This document shows, piece after piece, positions 1-7,568 of a stretch of DNA of 64,000 bases. The notes below the pieces were generated by a model. That model was given only the letters and a program-made list of their open reading frames with translations, searched no databases and was not told the DNA's origin. The position numbers were made by a program, and so were the translations under genes. The stretch covers positions 1,364,001-1,428,000 of the forward strand of contig NZ_JARUMJ010000001.1 in NCBI RefSeq assembly GCF_036898465.1, written 5' to 3'. Positions within the stretch are counted from its first letter, which is position 1. Each line of letters opens with the position of its first letter. The DNA is from Streptomyces sp. B21-105. Lineage in GTDB: Bacteria; Actinomycetota; Actinomycetes; Streptomycetales; Streptomycetaceae.

Positions 1-590
1 TGCCCGATGCCGAGCTGCTCCCGGACGGGGCTGCGGGGGCCGTCGGCGGCGACGAGGTAGTCCGCGCGGACGGCGAGGTGCTCACCGGTCTCACGGCTCT
101 TGGCCACCGCGCTGACCCCGTGGGCGTCGGCCTCGAACGACATGAGTTCGGTGGAGAACCGCACGTCGCCGCCGAGCCGTCGGGCGTGGTCGAGGAGCAC
201 CGGCTCCAGGTCGTTCTGGCTGCACAGGCACCAGGAGCTGGGGCTGAAGCGGGCCAGGCCGCCGCCCGGGTCGATGTCCCGGAACAGCCACTCGCCGGCG
301 TCGCCGACGAGGGTGGGCGCCTGGAGGATGCCGTGGTTGTCGGCCAGCGTGGCCGCCGCGTCCTGGATCCCCCGTTCCACGCCCGCCACCCGGAACAGCT
401 CCATCGTGCGGACGTTGTTGCCGCGGCCGCGCGGATGGATGGAGGTGCCGGCGTGGCGTTCCACCAGCAGGTGCGGCACCCCCAGCCTTCCGAGGAACAG
501 CGAGGTCGCGAGGCCCACCAGGGAGCCGCCGACGATGAGGACCGGGACCCTGAGGGTGGGGGTACCGGCCTGTCGGGCTCGTTCGTTCAT
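1..590 (-). CDS. FAD-dependent aromatic-type monooxygenase (partial, 3' end outside window)
   Basis: N-terminal 196 residues of a flavoprotein hydroxylase; the gene runs off the left edge. The start is the ATG at 588-590, giving MNERARQAG and then VLIVGGSLVGLATSLFL, the dinucleotide-binding beta-alpha-beta fold (GGSLVG) for FAD. RGRGNNVRTMELF follows, then a YLVAADGPRS segment typical of the PHBH/PheA class (RdmE, PgaE-like). Family members run about 500-550 residues and hydroxylate aromatic or polyketide substrates with NAD(P)H and O2. The substrate cannot be told from this fragment. The 171-bp gap to the next gene (which ends at 762 on the same strand) probably carries its promoter. I am sure of the family, not of the role. 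Confidence 0.88.
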   Translation of the reverse strand, partial: MNERARQAGTPTLRVPVLIVGGSLVGLATSLFLGRLGVPHLLVERHAGTSIHPRGRGNNVRTMELFRVAGVERGIQDAAATLADNHGILQAPTLVGDAGEWLFRDIDPGGGLARFSPSSWCLCSQNDLEPVLLDHARRLGGDVRFSTELMSFEADAHGVSAVAKSRETGEHLAVRADYLVAADGPRSPVREQLGIG

Positions 591-761
591 CACTCTCGCC
601 TCCAGCACGTCGTGTCCGCCGACCCGGCCGGATACGGCGGAGACCACATGCATGCCCCGTGGAGCTGACGGCGCTTCAGGCTTCACCCGGCTGCGTCGCG
701 GCGCGGGAGGGGCCGCCGCGGTCGTCGCGGCGGGCCCGGGAGGCGGCGGACGGCCGTGCGC

Positions 762-1832
762 TCAGCGGCCCGCGCGGCCGATGCCGTCGACGTCGTCCAT
801 GCCGTTCACGCCGTCCATGCCGTTCACGCCGTCGACGCGGCCGGCGGGGTCGACACGGTCATGGCGTTCGCGACGGTCACGGTGTTCGCGACGGTCGCCG
901 TCGAGACGGTCGAGGTAGAAGCGGACGGTCGTCCCGTCGTCGGCGGTGTGCAGGCGTACCAGGTCGGCCACGTAGTGCACGAGCATCAGGCCGCGGCCGC
1001 CGATCTGACCGTGCGCGGGAGGCCTGCGGCCGGCCAGCGGGTCGATCATCCGGCCCGCGTCGCGGACCTCGCACACGACCTGGCCCCCGTCCCTCCAGAC
1101 GGCGAGCGTTCCGTGCCCCCCGCCGTGCACCACGCTGTTGGTCGTCAGCTCCGCCACCGCCAGCTCGGCGTCGGTCAGCCGCTGCCCCGTCAGACCCAGC
1201 CGCGCGGCGCGGTCGACCGCGAAGGCGCGCGCCGCGGCCAGGTCCTCCGGACCGAAGGCGAACTCCGCGGCGTCCGGCGCGGGCGGCAGCGGCCGGTTGT
1301 ACCGGGCGACGACGGAGCGCCAGTCGTAGGCGTCGCTCGCCGACTCCGTGTCACCGGCCAGCACGGTCGGGTGGGTGTTCCGCGCGTCGGCCAGCACCTC
1401 TTCGTCCAGGCCGGTCTCGTCGTACGGGCACAGGATGGTCGCCGCGCGCCCCGCGAAGGCCGCGTTGATCAGTGCCTCGTGCTGTGCGCACGCGGGGTAC
1501 TCCAGGGCACTGCGCCCCGGCCAGATCGGCTCACCGATGATCCGGACCCGGCCGTGCCGATGGGCGTCGGCGAATCCGCGGAGCACCTTGGGGATGATCC
1601 GGCCCGGGTTGCGGCCCGCCTCGGCCATGTCCAGCAGGAGGACGGCCCGCGCGTCCGCGCCGAGAGCCGCCCTGATCAGTTCCAGGTTGGGACCGGGCAC
1701 GGCCACCGCCACCGGCTCGCCGACGTCCAGGCCCTCCCGCACGAAGGACACCGTCCGGTCCACGTACTCCCGCGCGGAGCGGTAGAACAGCGCGGGATGC
1801 CGGAACGTCTCGTGGATCGCGACCGTGCTCAT
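762..1832 (-). CDS. MEDS-domain sensor with RsbW-like ATPase (anti-sigma factor kinase type)
   Basis: 356 residues. Residues about 8-170 match the MEDS (DcmR sensory) layout seen in Streptomyces regulators, with HPALFYRSAREYVDRTVSFV at the start. Residues about 195-320 form a GHKL/HATPase fold: AELTTNSVVHGGGHG (N box), VRDAGRMIDP (G1) and GGRGLMLVHYVAD (G2). Such ATPases bind sigma factors or phosphorylate STAS antagonists. The start ATG (1830-1832) overlaps the stop of the upstream STAS gene by 4 nt (ATGA), so the two are translationally coupled and likely a partner-switch pair. The C-terminal tail is low complexity: Arg/His/Asp-rich, then VNGMDGVNGMDDVDG encoded by an 18-bp tandem repeat. 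The target sigma factor is unknown. Confidence 0.85.
   Translation of the reverse strand: MSTVAIHETFRHPALFYRSAREYVDRTVSFVREGLDVGEPVAVAVPGPNLELIRAALGADARAVLLLDMAEAGRNPGRIIPKVLRGFADAHRHGRVRIIGEPIWPGRSALEYPACAQHEALINAAFAGRAATILCPYDETGLDEEVLADARNTHPTVLAGDTESASDAYDWRSVVARYNRPLPPAPDAAEFAFGPEDLAAARAFAVDRAARLGLTGQRLTDAELAVAELTTNSVVHGGGHGTLAVWRDGGQVVCEVRDAGRMIDPLAGRRPPAHGQIGGRGLMLVHYVADLVRLHTADDGTTVRFYLDRLDGDRREHRDRRERHDRVDPAGRVDGVNGMDGVNGMDDVDGIGRAGR
797..832. repeat. 18-bp tandem repeat in the 3' end of the MEDS/ATPase gene
   Basis: Two exact head-to-tail copies of CCATGCCGTTCACGCCGT, with a degenerate third unit on the left. On the minus strand it encodes the repeated DGVNGM motif near the C-terminus. 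Its period is a multiple of three, so copy number can change without shifting frame. Confidence 0.85.
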
Positions 1833-2188
1833 CGCGGCGCCACCTCGATCCGGGGCAGGTCCGGCCAGAACAGGCTGAGCACCCTCGACACCTGCGGCGG
1901 CGGATATTCGACGACCACCCGTCCCGAGGGCAGGCCCAGGGCCGTGACGGCGAGCGCCGCGACGCCGGCGACGTCGACGAACCCGACCTCCGACAGCTCC
2001 ACGTAGGACACCTCGGCGTGTCGCCGGGCCAGGCCCGCCAGGGCCTCTTCCCACGGCGAGCGGGTGACCGAGCTGACCTCGCCCCGGGCCCGTATGCCCG
2101 GCCGGCCGGACAGTGGGATCACCTCCAGCACAGCGGTCCCGCCGTGCGGGAGCCCGAATCCACCGGCTCTCTGCGGGGCGTTCACCAC
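1829..2188 (-). CDS. STAS-domain anti-sigma factor antagonist
   Basis: About 119 residues from a GTG at 2186-2188; a second GTG (2183-2185) is possible. The start is set by AGGAGG about 6 nt upstream on the minus strand; longer in-frame starts lack one. The protein is a single STAS domain (beta-alpha repeats, VSYVELSEVGFVDVAGVAAL). At the place where SpoIIAA/RsbV carry the phosphorylatable Ser (D-S-S/T-G) it has DVAG, so the phospho-acceptor is missing. Family role: bind the partner kinase and release a sigma factor. It is the first gene of a two-gene operon, overlapping the ATPase gene by 4 nt. The absent Ser suggests non-phosphorylatable or unusual regulation. Confidence 0.8.
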   Translation of the reverse strand: MVNAPQRAGGFGLPHGGTAVLEVIPLSGRPGIRARGEVSSVTRSPWEEALAGLARRHAEVSYVELSEVGFVDVAGVAALAVTALGLPSGRVVVEYPPPQVSRVLSLFWPDLPRIEVAPR

Positions 2189-2391
2189 CCTCGGCCTCCT
2201 TCGCTGCGCACCGGTGGTCCCGGCGGCCGTGCGGCCACCCGGCCGCCGCTTGCGCGCGACGGCCCCGAAGCAGTCCCTACCCGTCTTCCGCAGCCTAACG
2301 CCGCCTCTTCGGGTGCACGGGCGGAACCGGACGTAACGTGGCATGCACGGTGCAACGGAGGATCGGACGACGGTCGAACCCTGGGGGCGCG

Positions 2392-3036
2392 ATGTGCTGG
2401 AGTGCGACGGCCGATCTGGTGGCGGGGGCCGGGCTGCTCGCCCTCGGAGGGGCCGGCGTGGCCCGGGTACGCGACCGCCGGGACCTTCCGCTGGCCGCGC
2501 TGCCGCTGCTCCTCGGCGCGCACCAGATCGTGGAGGCCTTCGTCTGGGACGCGGGCGGGGGCAGCGGGCCCGCCACCGTCGTCTGGACCGTGATCGCGCT
2601 GCCGCTGCTGGCGGTGTGGGTGCCCGCGGGGGTGTGGTGCGCGGCCCCGCCGTCCGCCCGGCGCGGCGCCTCGTTCACGCTGGCCGTCGGCGTCGCGACC
2701 GCCGTGCCGCTCGCGTACGGCATCGCCGCCGGTCCGGTGACCGCCGAGATCCGCGGGCACCGGGTCGGCTACGTCGTCGGCCTGCCGTACCCGCCCGTCC
2801 TGGTCGCGGGGTACCTGGTGGCCACGGTCGGTTCGCTGCTGCTGTCGGGCGACCGCCGGCTGCGGGCCCTGGGGGCGGTGGTCGCCGTGGGGGCGGCGGT
2901 CTGCTTCGCGCTGTGGCGGCTGGAGTTCGTGTCGACGTGGTGCGCCTTCGCCGCGGTGTGCTCGGTGATGCTGCTCGGCTGGACCCGGGCACCGCGTCGT
3001 GAGGTGAGTCACATCTTCCGTCGACCGCAACTTTAG
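2392..3036 (+). CDS. DUF6629 family integral membrane protein
   Basis: 214 residues, beginning at ATG 2392 with MCWSATADLVAG, the signature N-terminus I associate with DUF6629 (not verified). About six or seven hydrophobic segments span the protein (for example LAGAGLLALGGAGV, WTVIALPLLAVWVPAGVW, FTLAVGVATAVPLAYGIAAG, YPPVLVAGYLVATVGSLLLS, ALGAVVAVGAAVCFALW, CAFAAVCSVMLLGW), with a short basic C-terminus. No catalytic motif is visible and the function is unknown. Similar proteins start with the same Cys-Trp-Ser, which may be functional rather than a signal. It is divergent from the STAS operon; the next gene (ECF sigma) starts 79 bp downstream. Confidence 0.75.
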   Translation: MCWSATADLVAGAGLLALGGAGVARVRDRRDLPLAALPLLLGAHQIVEAFVWDAGGGSGPATVVWTVIALPLLAVWVPAGVWCAAPPSARRGASFTLAVGVATAVPLAYGIAAGPVTAEIRGHRVGYVVGLPYPPVLVAGYLVATVGSLLLSGDRRLRALGAVVAVGAAVCFALWRLEFVSTWCAFAAVCSVMLLGWTRAPRREVSHIFRRPQL

Positions 3037-3045
3037 TTGAAAGTT
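3029..3045. promoter_or_regulatory. Short inverted repeat upstream of the sigma factor gene
   Basis: AACTTT-AGTTG-AAAGTT, an AT-rich palindrome with 6-bp arms in otherwise GC-rich DNA. It overlaps the DUF6629 stop codon and lies about 70 bp before the sigma gene start. It could be an operator or part of the sigma gene promoter; no consensus is recognised. Confidence 0.35.
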
Positions 3046-3115
3046 CTGACATCTAGGGTCACGCAAGCTTCCGCGGAGCCTTCCGCCCCCCGCCCGGCGA
3101 CTGGAGCCCTCCTCC

Positions 3116-4849
3116 ATGACCGACAGGTCTTCCACGGTGCCCGCCCCGCCCTCCACGGCCACCGGCGCCACCACTGACGCTGCCGCTGCCGCCACCGCCG
3201 AGTACGCCCGGATCTACGCGGAGCAGCAGCCGCGGCTCGTCGCCTACGCCCGCTCGCTCACCAGGAACGCCTGGACCGCCGAGGACCTCGTCGCCGAGGC
3301 CCACTTCCGCGTGTGGCGCCGCCTGGCCGCGGGCCACGAGATCGACAACGTGCCGGCCTATCTGCGGACGACGGTGCGGCATCTCGCGATCGCGTCCGGG
3401 AGCGCGGCGCGCGAGACTCCGAGCGACCCGCAGGCGCAGGCTCAGGACCGCGCCGAGACGGGCACGCACGGGGAGGATCCGGCCGAGCGGGTGGCCGGCG
3501 TCGATCTGGTGGTCCGGGTGCTGGGCCAGTTGCCGGAGCGCTGGGTGAAGGCGCTGTGGCTGGCGGAGGCGGAGGGGCAGCCGCTGGCGGCGATCGGACC
3601 GCAGCTCGGCACCAAGGACGGTGCGACGGCCGTCCTCCTGCACCGGGCGCGCGAGGGCATGCGCCAGGCCTTCCTGCGGGCGCAGACCGGCGCTCCGGAC
3701 GACCCCGCGTGCCAGGTCCACTGGGCCAGGATGCCGGCGTACGTCCGTGGCGCCGCGACCGCGCGCCAGAGCGAGCGGCTGCTCGGGCACGTGGACACGT
3801 GCGACGCGTGCCGGGCGTCGCTCGCCGCGCTGATGCGCGCCAACGGCCGGCTACCCGCGTTCGTCGGCCCGGCCCTGGTCGTCCTCGCCCTGGGCGGTGG
3901 CGCCAAGTTCCTGCCGGTCTTCACCGCGGCACCGGCCGGCGCGACCGGCCTGGTCGGCGGCCACGGTGCGGGCGTGCTGCACGGGATGCGCCATTCCGTG
4001 TCGGCCGGCGCCGGCACACCCGCGGCGACGGCGGGCGCGCTCGTGGTGGGCGCGGCCGTGGCGTGTCTCGTCCTCGGCTGGCCGGACTCCGCGCCGGCGC
4101 CGCACCCGCCGGCGGCCAGGGCGCCGGTGGCCGGGGCGCCGGTGGCCGGGGCGCCGGTGGCCGAAGCTCCGCTCGACCGGGGTCCGGTGGCCGGGACAGC
4201 GGTGTCACCGTCGCCGTCACCGACCGCGGCGCGGGCCGAGGACGCCGGCCCTTCGGCGCAGGAGACCGACGAGGTCGAGGGAGCGGCCCCGCGCGCACCG
4301 GAGACCGTCGGCGCGCCGCGGGGCGGCACCGGCCCGGCCGACCGGGCGGCGCGACAGCCCGCGCCCGCCGCGGAACCCGCGGCGCGACCCACACCCGCTC
4401 CGGCGGACGAGACCCCGGCGAAGCCCCCGCAGAAGACGCCGCGCGACGACGTCCCCGGTGGCACGCCCGGCACGCCGGAACCCACCCCGCCGGCCGACCA
4501 TCCCGATCCCGAGCCCCCGCAGACGACGGACCCCGCACCCGAAGACCCGCACGCCGGCGGTGAGGTCGGGCACAACGGTGACGGCGGGCACGACGGTGCC
4601 GGGGGCGGGCACGGGAAGGGCGGGCACGGGAAAGGCGGGCACGGGAAAGGCGGGCACGGGAAAGGCTCGAAGGGCCGCGACCAGGGCTCCGAGGCCGGCC
4701 GACCCGGCTGCCCGGCCGACCCCCCGCCCACCGGACGCGGAAACTCGCCGGACCTGCGTCCGCAGCCGCACCCGCGTTCACAGGCCGGGGCGGCCCCGGA
4801 TCGCGAAGCCGGCCACCACGACGCCCCACGCGCAGCGCGCCCGCGCTGA
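3116..4849 (+). CDS. ECF sigma factor fused to zinc-finger/membrane anti-sigma module
   Basis: 577 residues. Residues about 28-95 are sigma region 2 (EYARIYAEQQPRLVAYARSL, TAEDLVAEAHFRVW); about 130-180 are region 4 (ERWVKALWLAEAEGQPLAAI, then a helix-turn-helix). Next comes a zf-HC2-like anti-sigma finger (C near residue 198, HVDTCDACRASL near 224-235), two hydrophobic segments (about 250-270 and 305-322) and a long extracytoplasmic Pro/Ala-rich tail with PVAGAPVAGAP and GHGKGGHGKGG repeats. Normal ECF factors are about 170-200 residues with a separate anti-sigma factor; here both are one polypeptide, as in the large fused actinobacterial ECF groups (ECF52/53 type). Regulated release, possibly proteolytic, would be needed. 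Coding and frame are certain; mechanism is inferred. Confidence 0.87.
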   Translation: MTDRSSTVPAPPSTATGATTDAAAAATAEYARIYAEQQPRLVAYARSLTRNAWTAEDLVAEAHFRVWRRLAAGHEIDNVPAYLRTTVRHLAIASGSAARETPSDPQAQAQDRAETGTHGEDPAERVAGVDLVVRVLGQLPERWVKALWLAEAEGQPLAAIGPQLGTKDGATAVLLHRAREGMRQAFLRAQTGAPDDPACQVHWARMPAYVRGAATARQSERLLGHVDTCDACRASLAALMRANGRLPAFVGPALVVLALGGGAKFLPVFTAAPAGATGLVGGHGAGVLHGMRHSVSAGAGTPAATAGALVVGAAVACLVLGWPDSAPAPHPPAARAPVAGAPVAGAPVAEAPLDRGPVAGTAVSPSPSPTAARAEDAGPSAQETDEVEGAAPRAPETVGAPRGGTGPADRAARQPAPAAEPAARPTPAPADETPAKPPQKTPRDDVPGGTPGTPEPTPPADHPDPEPPQTTDPAPEDPHAGGEVGHNGDGGHDGAGGGHGKGGHGKGGHGKGGHGKGSKGRDQGSEAGRPGCPADPPPTGRGNSPDLRPQPHPRSQAGAAPDREAGHHDAPRAARPR

Positions 4850-5334
4850 ACGGTGGTCCCGGGTCCCGGGACCCGGGACGCCGGCCGGCGGGCCGGGGTC
4901 AGACGAGGGCCGCTGCCGTCAGCGCGGCGGCCTCGCCACCAGGGGGTTGTCCGTGGGCCCCGCCGGCTCGCGCTTGGTCGACCGCGCTCCTTCCACCTCA
5001 TGCGCTCCTTCCACCGCGTACATCCGCTTCACCGCGTACATCCGCTTCACCCCGTGCATTCCGTACGTTCCCCGGGTCGTGATCTCTGTTCCGCCGCCCC
5101 GTACGGGGCGGCGGCAGGCCGGGTTCGGGCCGCTCAGCGCCGCCCGACAGCCGTGCCCGCAGCTCGACTTGACGTTCACGAGCGGTGAGTGCGGAAACCT
5201 GCCGTTCACCGCCTGAGGGACCGGGGGAAACACGCGGTTCCTAGCATCCGGTCGAGCACGCCGGGACACCGTCCCGCTCCTCCACCGCCTCCGCAGTCCG
5301 GGGGATCCCCGCCCCGGCTCTCGAAGGGCTGATC
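4850..5334. other. Intergenic region with tandem repeats, no convincing gene
   Basis: 485 bp between the sigma gene and the NCS1 permease. A minus-strand open frame covers it, but its composition is Arg/Pro-biased and it shows no homology I recognise. It holds an 18-bp tandem repeat (5013-5048), a CCCGGGTCCCGGGACCCGGGAC-like self-complementary patch just after the sigma stop (about 4856-4878) that could terminate transcription, and the permease promoter near its right end. No RNA gene seen. Confidence 0.5.
5013..5048. repeat. 18-bp tandem repeat (ACCGCGTACATCCGCTTC x2)
   Basis: Two exact adjacent copies with diverged flanking units on both sides. Both the period and the sequence resemble the 18-bp repeat at 797-832 (about two thirds of positions shared). 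The patch is non-coding on current evidence. Confidence 0.8.
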
Positions 5335-6987
5335 ATGACGACCACCGAGTCATCCCCCACCGCCCCGCCGACGTCCCCCACCAGTCAGGCGACGAAGGAG
5401 ACCCTGGAGGACTACACCCTCCGCTTCGCGCCCCGCAGTTACCGCCGCTGGACCCCCATGGTCGTCGCGACAACCGCCCTCGGCGGTATCGCCTACATGG
5501 CCGACTTCTCCATCGGCGCCGGCATCGGACTCGCCCACGGCACCGGCAACGCGCTCGTGGCGATCGCCGTCGCCGCGGTCGTCATCTTCGTCACCGGCTT
5601 CCCGCTCGCCTACTACGGCGCCCGCTACAACATCGACCTGGACCTGATCACCCGCGGCTCCGGCTTCGGCTACTACGGCTCGGTGCTGACCAGCGTCATC
5701 TTCGCGAGCTTCACCTTCATCTTCTTCGCCCTCGAGGGCTCGATCATGGCGCAGGGCCTGAAACTGGGGCTCGGACTCCCCCTGTGGCTGGGCTACCTGG
5801 TCTCCACGCTGATGGTGATACCGCTGGTGATCTACGGCATGAAGGCGCTCAGCAAGCTACAGGTGTGGACGACACCGGTCTGGCTGCTGCTGATGGTCGG
5901 CCCGCTGGTCTACCTGGTCGCCACCGACCCGGGCACGGTCGACCGCTTCCTCGCCTACGCCGGCACCGACGGCGAGGGCGGGGTCGACACCGCGTCCGTG
6001 CTGCTGGGCGCGGGCGTGTGCCTGTCGCTCATCGCGCAGATCGGCGAGCAGATCGACTACCTGCGTTTCATGCCGCCCAAGACCGAGGCGAACAAGCGCA
6101 GTTGGTGGACCGCCGTCATCATGGCCGGCCCCGGCTGGGTGATCCTCGGCGCGCTCAAGCAGGCCATCGGCGTGTTCCTCGCCGTGTACATCATCGCCGA
6201 GGTCGGCGCGGACGCCGCGCCCGAGCCGATCCAGCAGTTCAAGGGGGCGTTCGACGCGATGATGCCGTCCTGGCTCGTGATCCCGCTGGCCGTGGCACTC
6301 GTCGTGATCAGCCAGATCAAGATCAACGTGACCAACGCGTACTCCGGCTCGCTGGCCTGGACCAACTCCTTCACCCGCGTCACCCGGCACTACCCCGGCC
6401 GCATGGTCTTCGTCCTGGTCAACCTCGGCTTCGCGCTGGCCCTGATGGAGGCCGACATGTTCAGCTTCCTCAACGACATCCTCGGCTTCTACTCGAACTG
6501 CGCCATCGCCTGGGTGGTCACCGTCGCCACCGACATCGGCGTCAACAAGTACCTGCTGAAACTGTCGCCGCTGCAGCCGGAGTTCCGCCGCGGCATGCTG
6601 CACGCCGTGAACCCGGTGGGCGTCGTCGCCTTCGTCGCCGCGTCCGGTCTCTCCATCGCGATGTACTTCCACGCCCTCGGCGACACGCTCCAGCCGTACT
6701 CGCCCGTCGCCGCGGCCGTCATCGCGTTCGTCCTCACCCCCTTCATGGCCGCCGTCACCAAGGGCCGGTACTACCTCCGCCGCACGGAGGACGGCATCGA
6801 CGAGGCCCTGCTCGACGCCGACGGCAACCCGGCGGCGACGACGTACGACTGCCACGTCTGCCACCAGTCCTACGAGCGCCCCGACGTGGCCGCCTGCCCG
6901 ACCCACGACGCGGTCGTCTGCTCCCTGTGCCTGAGCACGGACAAGACGGGCGACCACGTGCTGCCCGAGCAGGCTCCGGTGGTCTGA
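5335..6987 (+). CDS. NCS1-family purine/cytosine permease with C-terminal cysteine-rich tail
   Basis: 550 residues. Residues about 20-485 contain about 12 membrane segments of the nucleobase:cation symporter-1 family, with RSYRRWTPMVVATTALGGIAY and GARYNIDLDLITRGSGFGYYGS near the N-terminus. It presumably takes up a nucleobase, hydantoin or related substrate with H+ or Na+. Beyond the last helix, residues about 503-550 are cytoplasmic and carry DCHVCH, ACPTHD and VCSLC, a possible zinc-ribbon. Canonical NCS1 permeases lack this. It stands alone, with no enzyme or regulator gene adjacent. Substrate is unknown; the tail may bind metal or be a regulatory domain. Confidence 0.88.
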   Translation: MTTTESSPTAPPTSPTSQATKETLEDYTLRFAPRSYRRWTPMVVATTALGGIAYMADFSIGAGIGLAHGTGNALVAIAVAAVVIFVTGFPLAYYGARYNIDLDLITRGSGFGYYGSVLTSVIFASFTFIFFALEGSIMAQGLKLGLGLPLWLGYLVSTLMVIPLVIYGMKALSKLQVWTTPVWLLLMVGPLVYLVATDPGTVDRFLAYAGTDGEGGVDTASVLLGAGVCLSLIAQIGEQIDYLRFMPPKTEANKRSWWTAVIMAGPGWVILGALKQAIGVFLAVYIIAEVGADAAPEPIQQFKGAFDAMMPSWLVIPLAVALVVISQIKINVTNAYSGSLAWTNSFTRVTRHYPGRMVFVLVNLGFALALMEADMFSFLNDILGFYSNCAIAWVVTVATDIGVNKYLLKLSPLQPEFRRGMLHAVNPVGVVAFVAASGLSIAMYFHALGDTLQPYSPVAAAVIAFVLTPFMAAVTKGRYYLRRTEDGIDEALLDADGNPAATTYDCHVCHQSYERPDVAACPTHDAVVCSLCLSTDKTGDHVLPEQAPVV

Positions 6988-7082
6988 GCCGTCACCGGGC
7001 AGTGACGAGGGGCCGCCCGGGTCCCTCGCGTGCCGTGCGGCCGGCGTCGGGGTCTTCGTCAGCTGACTCGGGACCACCGGAC

Positions 7083-7210
7083 GCGCCCGGTGATCCCGGC
7101 GCCACCGGTGGTCCCGGGGTCCCGGCGCCCCCGGTGGTCCCGGTGGTCCCGGTGGTCCCGGTGGTCCCGGCGCCCCCGGCGCCCCCGGCGCCCCCGGTGG
7201 TCCCGGTGCC
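7083..7210. repeat. 9-bp-period GC repeat array encoding Gly-X-Y in two strands
   Basis: Alternating units GGTGGTCCC and GGCGCCCCC lie between the convergent permease and small membrane protein genes. On the plus strand one frame reads Gly-Gly-Pro/Gly-Ala-Pro. On the minus strand, exactly in frame with the membrane protein and directly after its stop, it reads Gly-Thr-Thr/Gly-Ala-Gly. There is no start codon of its own. It may be expanded simple sequence or a decayed collagen-like tail. Confidence 0.8.
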
Positions 7211-7405
7211 TCACGGCCGTAGGCCGCCGACGATGTCGGCCGTCGCCGTGAGGCCGCCGGCGATGGTGGGAGCCATGCTCGTGCCGGCCAGGAGGAACCC
7301 GAGCAGCAGACAGACCAGGGCGTGCGAGACCTTCAGTCCGCCGTTGCGGATGAAGATCACCGCCAGGACCAGCAGCAACAGCACCAGGGAAATCGAAACG
7401 GCCAC
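7211..7405 (-). CDS. Small two-helix membrane protein
   Basis: 64 residues from GTG 7403-7405, with GGAGGAGG six bases upstream fixing the start. It consists of VAVSISLVLLLLVLAVIFI (helix 1), a short polar linker NGGLKVSH, ALVCLLLGFLLAGTSMAP (helix 2) and ITAGGL-like C-terminal residues ending GGLRP. This resembles a small conserved Streptomyces membrane protein of unknown function that I have seen in many genomes; I do not know its role. It is convergent with the permease and followed in frame by the Gly-X-Y repeat array. Confidence 0.72.
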   Translation of the reverse strand: MAVSISLVLLLLVLAVIFIRNGGLKVSHALVCLLLGFLLAGTSMAPTIAGGLTATADIVGGLRP

Positions 7406-7568
7406 CGTCAACCTCCTCCACGTCCGTTTTCGCAGCGTTCGGCCGCAAGTGTGGCGTAGCGGAGGTTTCGTCCGGGTGGCTGACCCGTCCGCCGAAGGAG
7501 TGGTGTCACGGAAAAGCCCGCCCCCTGGAACACCTCTGGGGGCGGGCCTCACCGGGTGGCGGCCGGGG

